Below are positions 51,779 through 61,452 of a stretch of DNA of 64,000 bases, piece by piece; within the stretch, counting starts at the first letter, position 1; each line of letters starts with the position of its first letter. The translations under genes were made by a program, and so were the position numbers. The stretch lies in assembly GCA_026003175.1 (NCBI GenBank), contig BPGT01000001.1:434001-498000 (forward strand), in the 5' to 3' direction. This DNA is from Armatimonadota bacterium. Lineage in GTDB: Bacteria > Armatimonadota > HRBIN16. The notes below the pieces were generated by a model. That model saw only the letters and a program-made list of their open reading frames with translations, searched no databases and was not told where the DNA came from.

Positions 51779-54613
51779 TTACCCCGTACTTTGCATCGCA
51801 GCGGCAATGCCAGCGATGCTCAGCAGAATGGCGTCATGCCAGAGGCTCTGCGCTTCACGGTCTGCCTGCTTATCCCAGAGGTCCAGCAACGCCAGCTGTA
51901 ACTTGCTCAGAGGCATCACCGCCGGATTGCGCAGTTGCACCGTACGCTGCACAACCTTCGCGTTTTGCATCAGCTCGTTCTGCTCCGTGACGCGCAGTAC
52001 CCATTCCACAGTGCGCCGGTACTCCTGCTCAATGAGGGTGTGAAGCCGCTGCCCCAGCTCGCGGGGATGTACGCGCGACGCGTAGAGCCGTGCCGTAGGA
52101 AGATGCGCTCGCGTCAGCTCCAGCTGGGCGTTGTCAATCACCATGCGAAAGAAGAGCCACTGTCGATACATCTGCTGAAGCAACGCGAGGTTCTGGGCAG
52201 ATTGCGAGCCAAACCATTCTAGCGCGCTGCCCACCCCATACCAGCCTGGTAGCACGTAACGACACTGTACCCATGCGAACACCCATGGGATAGCGCGGAG
52301 GTTTTCCAGACCAACAATATCGCCGCGCGGGCGGAAGACAGGACGCGAGGCAATAGGTAATCGACTGATGTGAGAAATGGGCGTTGCCTGCGTGTAGAAC
52401 GTCCAGAAGTCGGGGTCATCGTATACCAGCGCGCGGTAGACTTGCAGGGAGTGCTGCGCTAGCTGCTCCATCGCCTCCTGCCAGCGGCGCGGGATGCGTC
52501 GGCGAGCGTGCCCTGCGGTAGCCAGCAGCACCGCGTTAGCAATCTGCTCCAGATGCCTGTGTGCGATGGGGGCAAGACCGTATCGGAACGAAACCACCTC
52601 TCCCTGCTCGGTAAAGCGAATGCGACCGTTCATGCTGCCCGGCGGCTGAGACAGAATCGCCTGATTCGCGCGCCCTCCGCCCCGCCCGATGGTACCGCCG
52701 CGCCCGTGGAACAGGCGAAACTCCACCCCCGCTTTGCGGCAGGTCTGCGCCAGATGCGTCTGCGTTTTGTGAAGCGACCAGTTCGCCGCCAGATAGCCAC
52801 CGTCTTTACTGCTGTCCGAGTAACCCAGCATAATCTCCTGAAAGTTGCCGCGTGCCTGAAGGTGGTGACGATAAGCACGATTGGCGAACAGGTCGCGCAT
52901 TAGCGTGTGGCAGGTATGCAGGTCGTGAATGGTCTCAAACAGTGGTACCACGTCGATATCGCTCTCCAGTTGCCCGTCACGCCAGCGCAGCAACCCGGCC
53001 TCCTTTGCCAGAAGCAAGACCTCCAGTACGTCGCTGATGCCGTGCGTCATCGAGATGACGTAAGCCCTTACCGACTCCCGCGAGATGTAGCGCAAAGCGT
53101 GTTTAACCACTTCCAGCACCTGCAACACCGACTGGGTGTGAGGTGACCCCTCCCACTCGCGTGGCAGCAGCGGACGGGTGTGACACAGCTCACGGGTGAG
53201 CAAGCGGACTTTCTCCTCCTCCGGCAGGTCGCTATAGTGCGTGCCTGCTGGTAACACCTGTGCGGCTTCCAGTATCTCATCCACCGCTTTGGCGTGTTCG
53301 TCACTGTGCTGGCGAATGTCCAGCGTCGCCAGATGAAAACCAAACGCCTGTACCTGCGTGACCAGGTTCGCTAAGCCGCCCTCATCTGCCAGAACGCTTG
53401 CGCGGCTCTCATGCAGGCTCCGCTGCAACAGCCGCAGGTCTGCCAGCAACTCCTGGCTGTTCTGATAAGCAGGGAAACGAGCAACGAAGGAAGGTCCCTC
53501 GGCGTGGAAGTCGGTCAGGGCATCCAGATGTCGCAGGGTAGCCTTGAGACGCACCTCCACAAAACAGAGCTTCAGTGCGTATGGTTCGCGAGCATGGCGG
53601 CGCAGGATATGCTCGGGTAGAGTGATATGTTCTTTGTCGTCTTCCAGAGAGAGAAGCAGTTCCTCGCTGGCTGGTACCAGGCGTGTGCTCTGTGTCAGGT
53701 CGCGTCGCAGGTCGTGGACGCGACGCAGATAGTGTTGCAGGACGAGCTTCTTGTGCATCAGCAACGTCCACCAGGTGACTTCCGGTGTGACATTGGGGTT
53801 GCCATCGCGGTCGCCACCGACCCAGGAACGGAAGCGAATGAATGGGGGTATCTCGAACACCGTATCCGGGTATGCCTGCTTCAGGGCGGCTCGCAAATCG
53901 TCTACCAGCCATGCCACCACGTCGAGGATAGTGTGCTGGAAGAAATAGAGCGCGTGGCGTACCTCGTCCTGCGGCGTGACCGCAGTGGAGCTGAATTCAT
54001 CCGTCTGCCACAGTGCGGTGAGCGTGCGGTGCAGCTCGCCCTCGGCGATGCCTATCGTGTTCAACGGCAGGTCCAGACGAGGCATATTGGGAGGCAGAGC
54101 GCGTTCCGCCAAATACTGGGCGATACGATATAGCTTGTCCAGCACGGAGCGACGGCGTGCCTCGGTGGGGTGCGCGGTAATGGTAGGGCAAATATCCAGC
54201 TGATACAGCAGTTGCTGCATCTGTTCGGCGGTCAGTCCGCTTTCTTTCAAACGCATTACCGCCTCGCGAATCGACTCCGGGCGCGGTATGCCCGTCGCCT
54301 GTACCTGTCGCTCGCGGTTCACCCGCACGATCTCCTTCTGCTCCACCGTGTTCAACAGCTGGAAGAGCACGGTATACGCCCGTAACAGCCGGTGCACAAA
54401 GCGAGGCTCCTTCAGGTCGGGAATGCGCTCCATTAGCGCGAGGGATGCTTCCGTCTCGGATTCATGATAGAGCTGGCGGGCGATATGAAGCAGGTGCTCG
54501 CCCTCCTGCTCCTTCAGCACCTCTCCCAACAAACGGTCTACCAGTTCAATATCCTCACACATCGAGGGCGACAGCCCGAGGCTTTCTGCCGATAGCCCCA
54601 GAAAGGGTTCCAT
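51779..54613 (-). CDS. ppc: Phosphoenolpyruvate carboxylase
   Basis: 944 residues. The catalytic motifs are ITAHPTEARRRSVLDK (catalytic His), FHGRGGTIGRGGGRANQAI, and GYSDSSKDGGYLAANWSL. It fixes bicarbonate onto PEP to give oxaloacetate, an anaplerotic reaction, in the cytoplasm. The ATG at 54613 opens with MEPFLGLSAESLGLS. The length and motifs are complete, so it is likely active. Confidence 0.96.
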   Translation of the reverse strand: MEPFLGLSAESLGLSPSMCEDIELVDRLLGEVLKEQEGEHLLHIARQLYHESETEASLALMERIPDLKEPRFVHRLLRAYTVLFQLLNTVEQKEIVRVNRERQVQATGIPRPESIREAVMRLKESGLTAEQMQQLLYQLDICPTITAHPTEARRRSVLDKLYRIAQYLAERALPPNMPRLDLPLNTIGIAEGELHRTLTALWQTDEFSSTAVTPQDEVRHALYFFQHTILDVVAWLVDDLRAALKQAYPDTVFEIPPFIRFRSWVGGDRDGNPNVTPEVTWWTLLMHKKLVLQHYLRRVHDLRRDLTQSTRLVPASEELLLSLEDDKEHITLPEHILRRHAREPYALKLCFVEVRLKATLRHLDALTDFHAEGPSFVARFPAYQNSQELLADLRLLQRSLHESRASVLADEGGLANLVTQVQAFGFHLATLDIRQHSDEHAKAVDEILEAAQVLPAGTHYSDLPEEEKVRLLTRELCHTRPLLPREWEGSPHTQSVLQVLEVVKHALRYISRESVRAYVISMTHGISDVLEVLLLAKEAGLLRWRDGQLESDIDVVPLFETIHDLHTCHTLMRDLFANRAYRHHLQARGNFQEIMLGYSDSSKDGGYLAANWSLHKTQTHLAQTCRKAGVEFRLFHGRGGTIGRGGGRANQAILSQPPGSMNGRIRFTEQGEVVSFRYGLAPIAHRHLEQIANAVLLATAGHARRRIPRRWQEAMEQLAQHSLQVYRALVYDDPDFWTFYTQATPISHISRLPIASRPVFRPRGDIVGLENLRAIPWVFAWVQCRYVLPGWYGVGSALEWFGSQSAQNLALLQQMYRQWLFFRMVIDNAQLELTRAHLPTARLYASRVHPRELGQRLHTLIEQEYRRTVEWVLRVTEQNELMQNAKVVQRTVQLRNPAVMPLSKLQLALLDLWDKQADREAQSLWHDAILLSIAGIAAAMQSTG

Positions 54614-54671
54614 GTTTCCCTCCGTTAGTGGTCTGCACGATGTTATTGTACCGCAACCGGAGGGGTGAGGG

Positions 54672-55856
54672 TTACGCCAGCGTGAACAGTTTTCCCTCGC
54701 CGGGCAGCAGCCTGGTCTGCAAGCGATGGCTATCCGCGTCGTATGGAACAGGCTGCACCAGCCCGTTCATCTGGTTCACCTCGCCCACCTCGCGTACGAA
54801 AGCGCGCAGACGAAGCACAGCACGCTGGCTCTGTCGGAACGAGCGGTTTACCACCCACAGGTAATCCTGGCGCTGCCCATCGCGCAGCCAGCCGATCAGC
54901 ATCTGATCGACGTCGCATTCTGCAACCGGCGACCTGTTATCCAGAGCGACTGCGCCCTTCGGCAAAGGCGATGTATGGTAGACCCCCACGCTGCGCAGAC
55001 GCATCTGCGTGCGGGCAAGGCTTCGGATGCGCCCGTGCAGGTCCTTCAGGATAGTATACTTGGAGGAAGGCACACCCTTTTCGTTGATAATTGCATTGCG
55101 GAAACGCCACTGCGGGTCAAAGGGCGGCGTCCAGTAGGTGAACCAGAGGATACCCTTCGCACCGTATGCCAGCGTGGTGTATATCTGCCAGCGCAGGTCG
55201 GCTTCATCGGGGTCGCGATACGGACCATGTGGTACCGTCAGCACGATTTGCACAAAGGGCAGTTTCGCTTGCAGACAGTGCTTGCGCACAATCTCCAGGT
55301 TCTCGAAGTAGATGTCGCGCTCGCCGTTTTCGAACAGCGCGTAGTGATCCCAGCTCACCAGTGCGGGCTGTACCTCCCTGAGGTAGCGTGCGATGTACTC
55401 ATCGTAGGTCTTTGTGCCAAGTTGCTGCTCGTTGGCGTAGTTCGGAAAGAGGTTGATGTATGGCAGGTGTTTCGGGTCTTTCTGCTGCAGATAGCGGTTT
55501 ACCGCGCCCAGCAAAGGGAAGGCAGAGGCACTGGGTTCGTCCATCAGGAAGTAACCCGCCAGCGCGGGATAGTGCCCGTAGTCGGCTATCACTGTGTCGA
55601 GGTTGTGTGTGAAATCGGGGTCTTCAGGCTGCTTAGCAAGTATTCTACCGTCGCCCACGATTGCTTTCAGACCCGTTTTCTGGCACAGGTCCAGAATCTG
55701 GCGGTTCAAATCCACGCTCCACGCGCTGCATGGTGGCAACACCACGTTGAAGCCGCACTCGGCGATTTCGCGGTAACGTTGCAGATTCGTCTCCTCGCCC
55801 GGCGGAGCGCACCAGAACGAAAGCATAAACTGTTTACAGATGTCCGGCTGAGGCAT
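54672..55856 (-). CDS. TIM-barrel glycoside-hydrolase-like protein
   Basis: 394 residues, no signal peptide. A (beta/alpha)8 pattern is visible: FNVVLPPCSAWSVDLNRQIL, ALAGYFLMDEPSASAF (Asp-Glu-Pro as in clan-A hydrolases), ALVSWDHYALFENG and AKGILWFTYWTPPFDPQWR. The C-terminal part is a small beta-domain. It resembles beta-galactosidase-type barrels but has no confident family. The ATG at 55856 is chosen for AGGAGAGGAG upstream; an earlier ATG at 55877 overlaps the RbsC-like stop. It is probably expressed with the RbsC/RbsB pair upstream. Confidence 0.65.
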   Translation of the reverse strand: MPQPDICKQFMLSFWCAPPGEETNLQRYREIAECGFNVVLPPCSAWSVDLNRQILDLCQKTGLKAIVGDGRILAKQPEDPDFTHNLDTVIADYGHYPALAGYFLMDEPSASAFPLLGAVNRYLQQKDPKHLPYINLFPNYANEQQLGTKTYDEYIARYLREVQPALVSWDHYALFENGERDIYFENLEIVRKHCLQAKLPFVQIVLTVPHGPYRDPDEADLRWQIYTTLAYGAKGILWFTYWTPPFDPQWRFRNAIINEKGVPSSKYTILKDLHGRIRSLARTQMRLRSVGVYHTSPLPKGAVALDNRSPVAECDVDQMLIGWLRDGQRQDYLWVVNRSFRQSQRAVLRLRAFVREVGEVNQMNGLVQPVPYDADSHRLQTRLLPGEGKLFTLA

Positions 55857-55873
55857 TGCTCCTCTCCTATCGT

Positions 55874-56866
55874 TCATTTCTTACGAGCCAGCCATTGCTG
55901 CTGCAGGCGGTTGAGCACAGCGGTTATCAGCAGGATAGTGCCCACTACCGTGCCCTCCCAGTTGGACGCTCCCTGCTGGATCACGAAGCTGATACCGCTG
56001 AGTATCACATTGAGCAAACCCGCGCCGATAACCGCCCCGATAACCGTGCCCTGTCCTCCGCTGAGGCTACAACCGCTCACCACCGCCGCGGCGATCGCCT
56101 TGAGCTCATAAGAGAGCCCGCTACCCGGGATGCCCTGTCTTTGGTAGGAAGCGTACAGGATACCTGCTAGCCCTGCAAGCAGACTGCACAGCCCGTAGGC
56201 AATCGTCTGCGTGCGTAATACGCTGATACCCGACAGGCGCGTGGCTTCCTCGTTGTTGCCCAGCGCGTAGATATGCCTGCCGATGACCGTGAAATGCATC
56301 AGCACCGACACCAGCGCCAGCACGCCCAGCATGATATAAACCGGCACAGGTACGTTCCATATCTTACCGTTGCCCAGAAACTGAAACGCCTCCGAGTAGG
56401 GCGAATCCTGCGGCGAGACGGGAATGGGCACGTTATTGGTCATCAGTTGCCCTGCGCTGAGGAAGATAAACAACGACCCCAGCGTGACGATAAACGGCAA
56501 TAGACGGAAGCGGTTAATCAGCAGGGCATGAAGGATACCTACTCCTGCCGAGAACGCCAGCACCGCCAGGATACTCGCGCCCAGCGACCAGCCCGCCCGC
56601 GCCAGCAACCATGTGCACAGCACACCCGAAAACCCAATCAGCGTGCCCACCGAGAGGTCAATCCCTCCGGCGATAATCACCACTGCCTCGCCGATGGCAA
56701 ACACACCCAGCAGAGCAATCTGGCGAGAGAGGTTCTGCAGGCTGATGGGACCCAGAAAGGCGCCCCCTTTTTCGGTGGAGCTGATGAGCAGCACCAGCAG
56801 TATCAGCACCACCACCACGCCGAACTCGCGGGTGCGTAAAATGCGTCCTGCCCAGTAGCGCAGCAT
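55874..56866 (-). CDS. RbsC-type sugar ABC transporter permease
   Basis: 330 residues, about nine membrane helices. GEAVVIIAGGIDLSVGTLIG is the hallmark of the ribose/xylose-type (CUT2) permeases; the C-terminal ALSGGQGTVIGAV-like region (SGCSLSGGQGTVIGAVIGAG) is also present. It is 9 nt from the downstream end of the binding-protein gene. No RbsA-type double ATPase is found next to it; it must borrow one from elsewhere or the operon has lost it. Confidence 0.9.
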   Translation of the reverse strand: MLRYWAGRILRTREFGVVVVLILLVLLISSTEKGGAFLGPISLQNLSRQIALLGVFAIGEAVVIIAGGIDLSVGTLIGFSGVLCTWLLARAGWSLGASILAVLAFSAGVGILHALLINRFRLLPFIVTLGSLFIFLSAGQLMTNNVPIPVSPQDSPYSEAFQFLGNGKIWNVPVPVYIMLGVLALVSVLMHFTVIGRHIYALGNNEEATRLSGISVLRTQTIAYGLCSLLAGLAGILYASYQRQGIPGSGLSYELKAIAAAVVSGCSLSGGQGTVIGAVIGAGLLNVILSGISFVIQQGASNWEGTVVGTILLITAVLNRLQQQWLARKK

Positions 56867-56875
56867 TGGCTATTC

Positions 56876-57910
56876 CTACGATGACTTAATGCCCAGCTCT
56901 TCCAGCCGCTTCAGGTACTCTTCGATGTTCTGAGGGGTGATAATCTCCACGCCGGTGTCGATAACGTTGCCGGGCGCGACCTTGTAGCCTGATTCGGCTT
57001 CGAACTCCTTCAGCGCCTTGTCCACATCGCCCAGTGTGATAATCTTGTAGAGCAGTTGCACCGAGCGGTAGCCGAACTCATAGGGTTTTTGCACCACGGT
57101 GGCGTCGATTTCGCCGCGCTTGAGATGGTTGATGGTCTCCGGCTCGGCGTCGAAGCAGAGGATTTTGACCTTGCCGAGCATCCCTGCCTCTTTCACCGCC
57201 GCCGCAATCTGGGGACCGTCGTATGAGAACAACCCCAGCAGCATCTTCACGTCCTTGTGCGCCTGCAGCACGTTCTCCACGTTGGCACGTGCTTTGGCGG
57301 GGTCTTTGTTGTCATCGAACACGTCTACTAGCACGATGTTCGTGCCTTTCACCGCCTCTTTGAAGCCGGCGATACGCTCGCGGGCGTTGGGAGCGTTCTG
57401 GTTGCCCACGAAGCCGAATACCTTACCGCCTTCGGGGAGCAGCTTCTTTGCCGCTTCGCCTGCTGCCTTACCCGCCTCGAAGTTGTTCGTGCCGATGTAA
57501 GCGATGCGCCTGGAGTTCGCCGCGTCCGAGTCGAAGGTGATGACCTTAATACCGCTGTTCATCAGGTCGTCGATAATTGGACCAATGGTGTCCGATTCGA
57601 TGACCGAAATCCCGATGCCATCCACCTTCTGTGCCTGATATTCTTCGATAATTTGCCTTTGCAGGGCAGGGGAGTCGGTGGTAGGGCGGCGGGAGATCGC
57701 CTCACAACCGAGCTCTTCCGCTGCTCTCTTCATACCCACTTCCATCGGGTCCCAGAAAGGCGAGCTGCCGTTCGTGATAAGCACAATGCGCACCTTTTTC
57801 TCGCCTGAAGGAGCTTGCGTGGTGGCAGTCGTGCTTTCCCTCTTCGCACAGCCGACCAGCCACAGGGCTATCGTTGCTATCCACAACATTGTCCAGCGAT
57901 ATGTTCTCAT
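56876..57910 (-). CDS. RbsB-type sugar-binding lipoprotein
   Basis: 344 residues. The lipobox LVGC at about residues 18-21 anchors it to the membrane. VRIVLITNGSSPFWDPMEVG, VDGIGISVIESDTIGPIIDD and YIGTNNFEAGKAAGEAAKKL follow the periplasmic-binding-protein 4 family (ribose/autoinducer-2/allose type). The ligand is unknown. It forms a transport pair with the RbsC-like gene. Confidence 0.9.
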   Translation of the reverse strand: MRTYRWTMLWIATIALWLVGCAKRESTTATTQAPSGEKKVRIVLITNGSSPFWDPMEVGMKRAAEELGCEAISRRPTTDSPALQRQIIEEYQAQKVDGIGISVIESDTIGPIIDDLMNSGIKVITFDSDAANSRRIAYIGTNNFEAGKAAGEAAKKLLPEGGKVFGFVGNQNAPNARERIAGFKEAVKGTNIVLVDVFDDNKDPAKARANVENVLQAHKDVKMLLGLFSYDGPQIAAAVKEAGMLGKVKILCFDAEPETINHLKRGEIDATVVQKPYEFGYRSVQLLYKIITLGDVDKALKEFEAESGYKVAPGNVIDTGVEIITPQNIEEYLKRLEELGIKSS

Positions 57911-58027
57911 GTTGTCTCTACCTCCCTGCGTTGTTCCCTGTGTTTATTCGCGACGGTAGAGGGCCAATCCTGCGGGGACACCGCCAGCGGTAGGTTGCTG
58001 AGATGGGTATAGCAAACCATCGGCTAC

Positions 58028-59980
58028 CTACCGTTCGAACAGCGTTGCCCGGTGGATATCCCGCAGGCGTTTGGTGAGGGGCGCAAACCTGCGTACCAGC
58101 GCGAGCACCACCACATTCTCCGCGCTGAGCGGTGGGGAAACGGGCAGATTCTTGGCTATCTGATCCAGCAAGCCCGCTTCTTGCTGAGTAAAGGTGTTGG
58201 TGCGAAAGCGCAATGCCAGCACATAAAGCGGCTTGTTGGTGTATTGCTTCATCACCTTGCGTACAAGGTAAGCCGCGCGTATCTGCGTGTATTGCCACAG
58301 GTACCTGCGCAGAGCAAGAGCCTGTGTGGGGGTGATGTCTGCCGGTTCGAACTGATCATCCGGGCTGATTTCGGTGCGCTCATAAATCGCCTCGGAGACT
58401 TTCGCATAGTATTGTTGACCTTGCAGGCGATACCGTTCTGCTTTTTCCATCTCGCCCTGCCCAGCCCAGTATCCGGCAAGGAGCTCACATGCCAGCAGTG
58501 TATAGGATTCGTCTAGCTGCATCGCACGCTCGAGAAGAGGGATAGCCTGTTCCGGCTGCTCGTCAATGAGCAAGCCGCCCAGCACGTAGTGCGCAGCTGC
58601 ATGTTGGGGGTAGCTCTGTAGAACCGATTGGGCGTAGGCAATTGCCTGTTCGCGGGAACGAAAATTGGCTGAGAGCATTAGCCGTTCCTCTATCTCTTCA
58701 CCTGTCAGTTGTGTTTTGCCCTCAAGCACCGCGAGGCGACCTTTGGCTTCTTTTATCTGCTGGAGGACTTCATGCCATTGCGGCAGTACGTTCTCACGCC
58801 AGAAAGTAAAGACCGCCTGTGAGATAGAAGCACGGCTATCACCCAGCAGAAACTCCGCAGCGGTTTCCGAAGAACGAGGAGGCAATTCCACTTTTGCAGG
58901 CGTCAAAGGGTCAGTCTGTATAGGCAGATAGCCTATCGCGTGCAGGCGATTGCGCAAAGAGGGATGTGGGTCGTATGGGTCGTTCGATTCCAGCAGTTGT
59001 AAGCCAAGCCATCTTTGAAAGCGCGGAGAGGGGTAATGTTGCTCCCAAGACTGGCGCAAGTTATCGAAGGGGTTTATTATCCTGTACAGCTCCTCTTCCA
59101 GGATACGGTTCCAGTAAACTTGAGAAAGCCATCTGTCGCCAAGACCAAGAAGAATCAGCGACTCACCGTAGGCTTTGGGTGTGCCCACTGCAGCAGCCAC
59201 CCGGTCCGCGTGTTGCTCCCACTGCCTTTCGGCAATCTGTGCCAGGAGATGAAAGCGAGGTAACAGCCATGAGTAAAAGGACAGCATAGCTGGCGCGACA
59301 AATGCTCCGTGCTCATCGCTTTCAGCAAGGTCTACCATCTGCTTCCAGAACTCGTAAAGGCGCAACGCTTTGGCAAACGTACCCTGTTCATCCCGGGATC
59401 GTAGCAGGTGGGCTAACTCATGTGCTACGACAGCCCGCATCTGGTCTGGGCTGAGGATATCCATCAAAGGCAGTCCCAGTACCAGGCTGTACCTTACACG
59501 TCGGAAGGTAGTCTGCGCTGTCCATGGGGCAATCGCCGCATTCAGGTCAGGGGTGATGACCACTTCTTCAATCGGATAGGTGTCCATGCGCTGGCACATC
59601 TGGTCTAGGATACGAAAAAGGCGTGGTGCATCGGCACGGGTGAGGAGTACGCCGTTAGGTGGAGGGATTTGCGGAGCGAAGAGCGATTGCACAATCTGCT
59701 TCGTGCCGTAGAGCAGAGCCAGCACGATACTCGTCGGCACCACAGCAGCGTATACCGCAAAGCGCAACAGTAGCGGATACAGGATGAATATCTTCCATGA
59801 AACGTAAGCAATGCCTGCCGAGATAAGCAACGCTAGCACAACGAGCACGACGGCAAACAGCAAAGGGAATAATGTCCCTAACGCCATCCACGTCCTCAGG
59901 TGGAACCGGTAGGTTGCCGGACGATGTGCAGCCAGTTGCTCCCAGTACAGGTATTGCTCATCCCAAGAACGCCTGGCCAT
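58028..59980 (-). CDS. M48-family membrane metallopeptidase with C-terminal TPR-like region
   Basis: 650 residues. Two membrane helices lie at about residues 38-60 and 65-90. The zinc motif AVVAHELAHLL (HExxH) is near residue 190, with EQHADRVAA as the downstream third-ligand motif. Residues about 400-530 look like TPR (AIAYAQSVLQSYPQHAAAHY). The family includes HtpX/Ste24-like membrane proteases for quality control. It stands alone on its strand. Confidence 0.85.
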   Translation of the reverse strand: MARRSWDEQYLYWEQLAAHRPATYRFHLRTWMALGTLFPLLFAVVLVVLALLISAGIAYVSWKIFILYPLLLRFAVYAAVVPTSIVLALLYGTKQIVQSLFAPQIPPPNGVLLTRADAPRLFRILDQMCQRMDTYPIEEVVITPDLNAAIAPWTAQTTFRRVRYSLVLGLPLMDILSPDQMRAVVAHELAHLLRSRDEQGTFAKALRLYEFWKQMVDLAESDEHGAFVAPAMLSFYSWLLPRFHLLAQIAERQWEQHADRVAAAVGTPKAYGESLILLGLGDRWLSQVYWNRILEEELYRIINPFDNLRQSWEQHYPSPRFQRWLGLQLLESNDPYDPHPSLRNRLHAIGYLPIQTDPLTPAKVELPPRSSETAAEFLLGDSRASISQAVFTFWRENVLPQWHEVLQQIKEAKGRLAVLEGKTQLTGEEIEERLMLSANFRSREQAIAYAQSVLQSYPQHAAAHYVLGGLLIDEQPEQAIPLLERAMQLDESYTLLACELLAGYWAGQGEMEKAERYRLQGQQYYAKVSEAIYERTEISPDDQFEPADITPTQALALRRYLWQYTQIRAAYLVRKVMKQYTNKPLYVLALRFRTNTFTQQEAGLLDQIAKNLPVSPPLSAENVVVLALVRRFAPLTKRLRDIHRATLFER

Positions 59981-60066
59981 CGCCTTTCTCCTGACGGATT
60001 ATTATTATCGCTATCTTCGCAGCACAATGTAATCTTTCCTGCTTGTTGGCGAACCTGGAAAAGCGG

Positions 60067-60095
60067 TTGACAGTGAATGCTTGCTAATATATAAT
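60067..60095 (+). promoter_or_regulatory. Consensus sigma-70 promoter of the PhyH gene
   Basis: TTGACA (60067-60072), a spacer of exactly 17 nt, and TATAAT (60090-60095). Both hexamers are perfect consensus. It lies 40 nt upstream of the dioxygenase ATG, so a short 5' leader is expected. Confidence 0.75.
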
Positions 60096-60134
60096 CTAGC
60101 ATCACTCAACACACCTGATGAGGAGGGGTTTAGC

Positions 60135-60953
60135 ATGTTCACTACCTTCATCACCGACGAGCAGTGGTGCGAATACTTCAAGAACGGATACCTGCGATTG
60201 GGCAAGGTGATGACCGATGCGGAACTGGAGCAGATGCGTCAGCGCATCGACGACATCATGCTGGGCAAGGCAGACATCAACTATGACCGCTTGCTGATGC
60301 AGCTGGACGGCGAGACAGGGCGTTATGAAGACCTGCCGGATCAAACATTAGGCTTTAAGGGACCGACGCTGAACTATCGCAAGATCCAGAACCTGGAGTA
60401 CGACCCCGTATTTTTGCGCTATATGCAAAAGCCTATCTTCCGTGAGATTTGCGCTACGGTGTACGGCGCGCACGTTCCCATCGCCTGCTATCGCGCTATG
60501 TTCATGAACAAACCCGCACAGAAGGGTACGGTGTTGCCGTGGCACCAGGATGCGGGGCTACAGTGGGGGCTAGACCGCGATCCGGTGGTAACTATCTGGA
60601 CGGCGTTAGACCCCGCTACGAAAGAGAACGGCTGCGTGCGCGTAGTGCCCGGCACGCATCGGCTGGGCTTGCTCAGTGAGTGGGGACATACCATCACCCC
60701 TGAACAGGAGGCAATGTACTGCCCGGAGGACAAAGTGGTGTACCTGGAGGCGGAGGCAGGCGAAGCCATCTTGCTGCATAACTGGTTGTTACATGGCTCT
60801 GGCGTGAATACCATTGACATCCCGCGTCGTGCTTTCAGCGTGTGCTATATGGACGGACGTACCCGCCGCCTGAGCGATGGTGGAACCTTCCCTATCATCT
60901 TCGGTAAAGGCGCGCTCAACCCAGACGATCTGGAAGTGGGCACTCCCGTTTAG
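60135..60953 (+). CDS. Phytanoyl-CoA dioxygenase (PhyH)-family oxygenase
   Basis: 272 residues. The iron triad is visible: WHQDAGLQW (His-x-Asp) and HNWLLHGSG (distal His), with RRAFSVCYM holding the Arg for 2-oxoglutarate. It should hydroxylate an unknown small substrate using Fe(II), O2 and 2-oxoglutarate. AGGAGGGG precedes the ATG at 60135. The gene has a perfect consensus promoter, indicating strong expression. Confidence 0.88.
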   Translation: MFTTFITDEQWCEYFKNGYLRLGKVMTDAELEQMRQRIDDIMLGKADINYDRLLMQLDGETGRYEDLPDQTLGFKGPTLNYRKIQNLEYDPVFLRYMQKPIFREICATVYGAHVPIACYRAMFMNKPAQKGTVLPWHQDAGLQWGLDRDPVVTIWTALDPATKENGCVRVVPGTHRLGLLSEWGHTITPEQEAMYCPEDKVVYLEAEAGEAILLHNWLLHGSGVNTIDIPRRAFSVCYMDGRTRRLSDGGTFPIIFGKGALNPDDLEVGTPV

Positions 60954-61017
60954 CCTCGCACCGTATATAATAGACAGGGAAGACGTGGTAACGCCTTGCC
61001 CAAGGAGGTGCATGCTC

Positions 61018-61254
61018 ATGGCAAAGAACATGGGAGTTGCCGACCGCGTGATACGGGTGATTATCGCGGTGATTTTCGCCCTGCTCATCCTGCTGGGTAC
61101 GGTGAAAGGCGTTGCGGCGTGGGTGCTCGGCATCATCGCGCTGATTCTGCTGGTGACGAGTATCGTGGCTTTCTGCCCTTTGTATAAGGTGCTGGGCATC
61201 CGTACGCTAAAGGAGGGAGGCAGCCCGCAAGGTGAGACAACCGCGACAACGTAG
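61018..61254 (+). CDS. YgaP-like DUF2892 inner-membrane protein
   Basis: 78 residues. NMGVADRVIRVIIAVIFALL followed by VLGIIALILLVTSIVAFCPL and YKVLGI is the DUF2892 pattern: two membrane helices with a conserved Cys-Pro. Such domains are often next to sulphur-transfer (rhodanese) proteins, but none is here. AAGGAGGTG lies eight bases before the ATG at 61018, which is therefore preferred over ATG 61012. Confidence 0.85.
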   Translation: MAKNMGVADRVIRVIIAVIFALLILLGTVKGVAAWVLGIIALILLVTSIVAFCPLYKVLGIRTLKEGGSPQGETTATT

Positions 61255-61260
61255 CGCTGC

Positions 61261-61380
61261 TGGAGGGCGAGGCTCCTGCTAAGCGGTTGTGTGGTGTGAT
61301 GTTCGGCTCACCGGGAGGTTCGCCCTCCAGTCTTGTGCACGTAATCATCCCACTTGGAGGGCGGGGCTCCTGCCGAGCCG
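61261..61380. repeat. Cluster of three REP-like palindromic repeats
   Basis: Copies lie at 61261-61286, 61304-61329 (inverted) and 61355-61380. The first two form a long perfect arm pair (CTGGAGGGCGA ... TCGCCCTCCAG). They occupy the gap between the convergent DUF2892 and multi-spanning membrane-protein genes. Confidence 0.6.
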
Positions 61381-61452
61381 TTTATGGGGGGTACGCTACA
61401 GCGAGTCCCTAAGATTTTTTGTGCACCTCAGGATAGCATACAGCCGGGGTGA

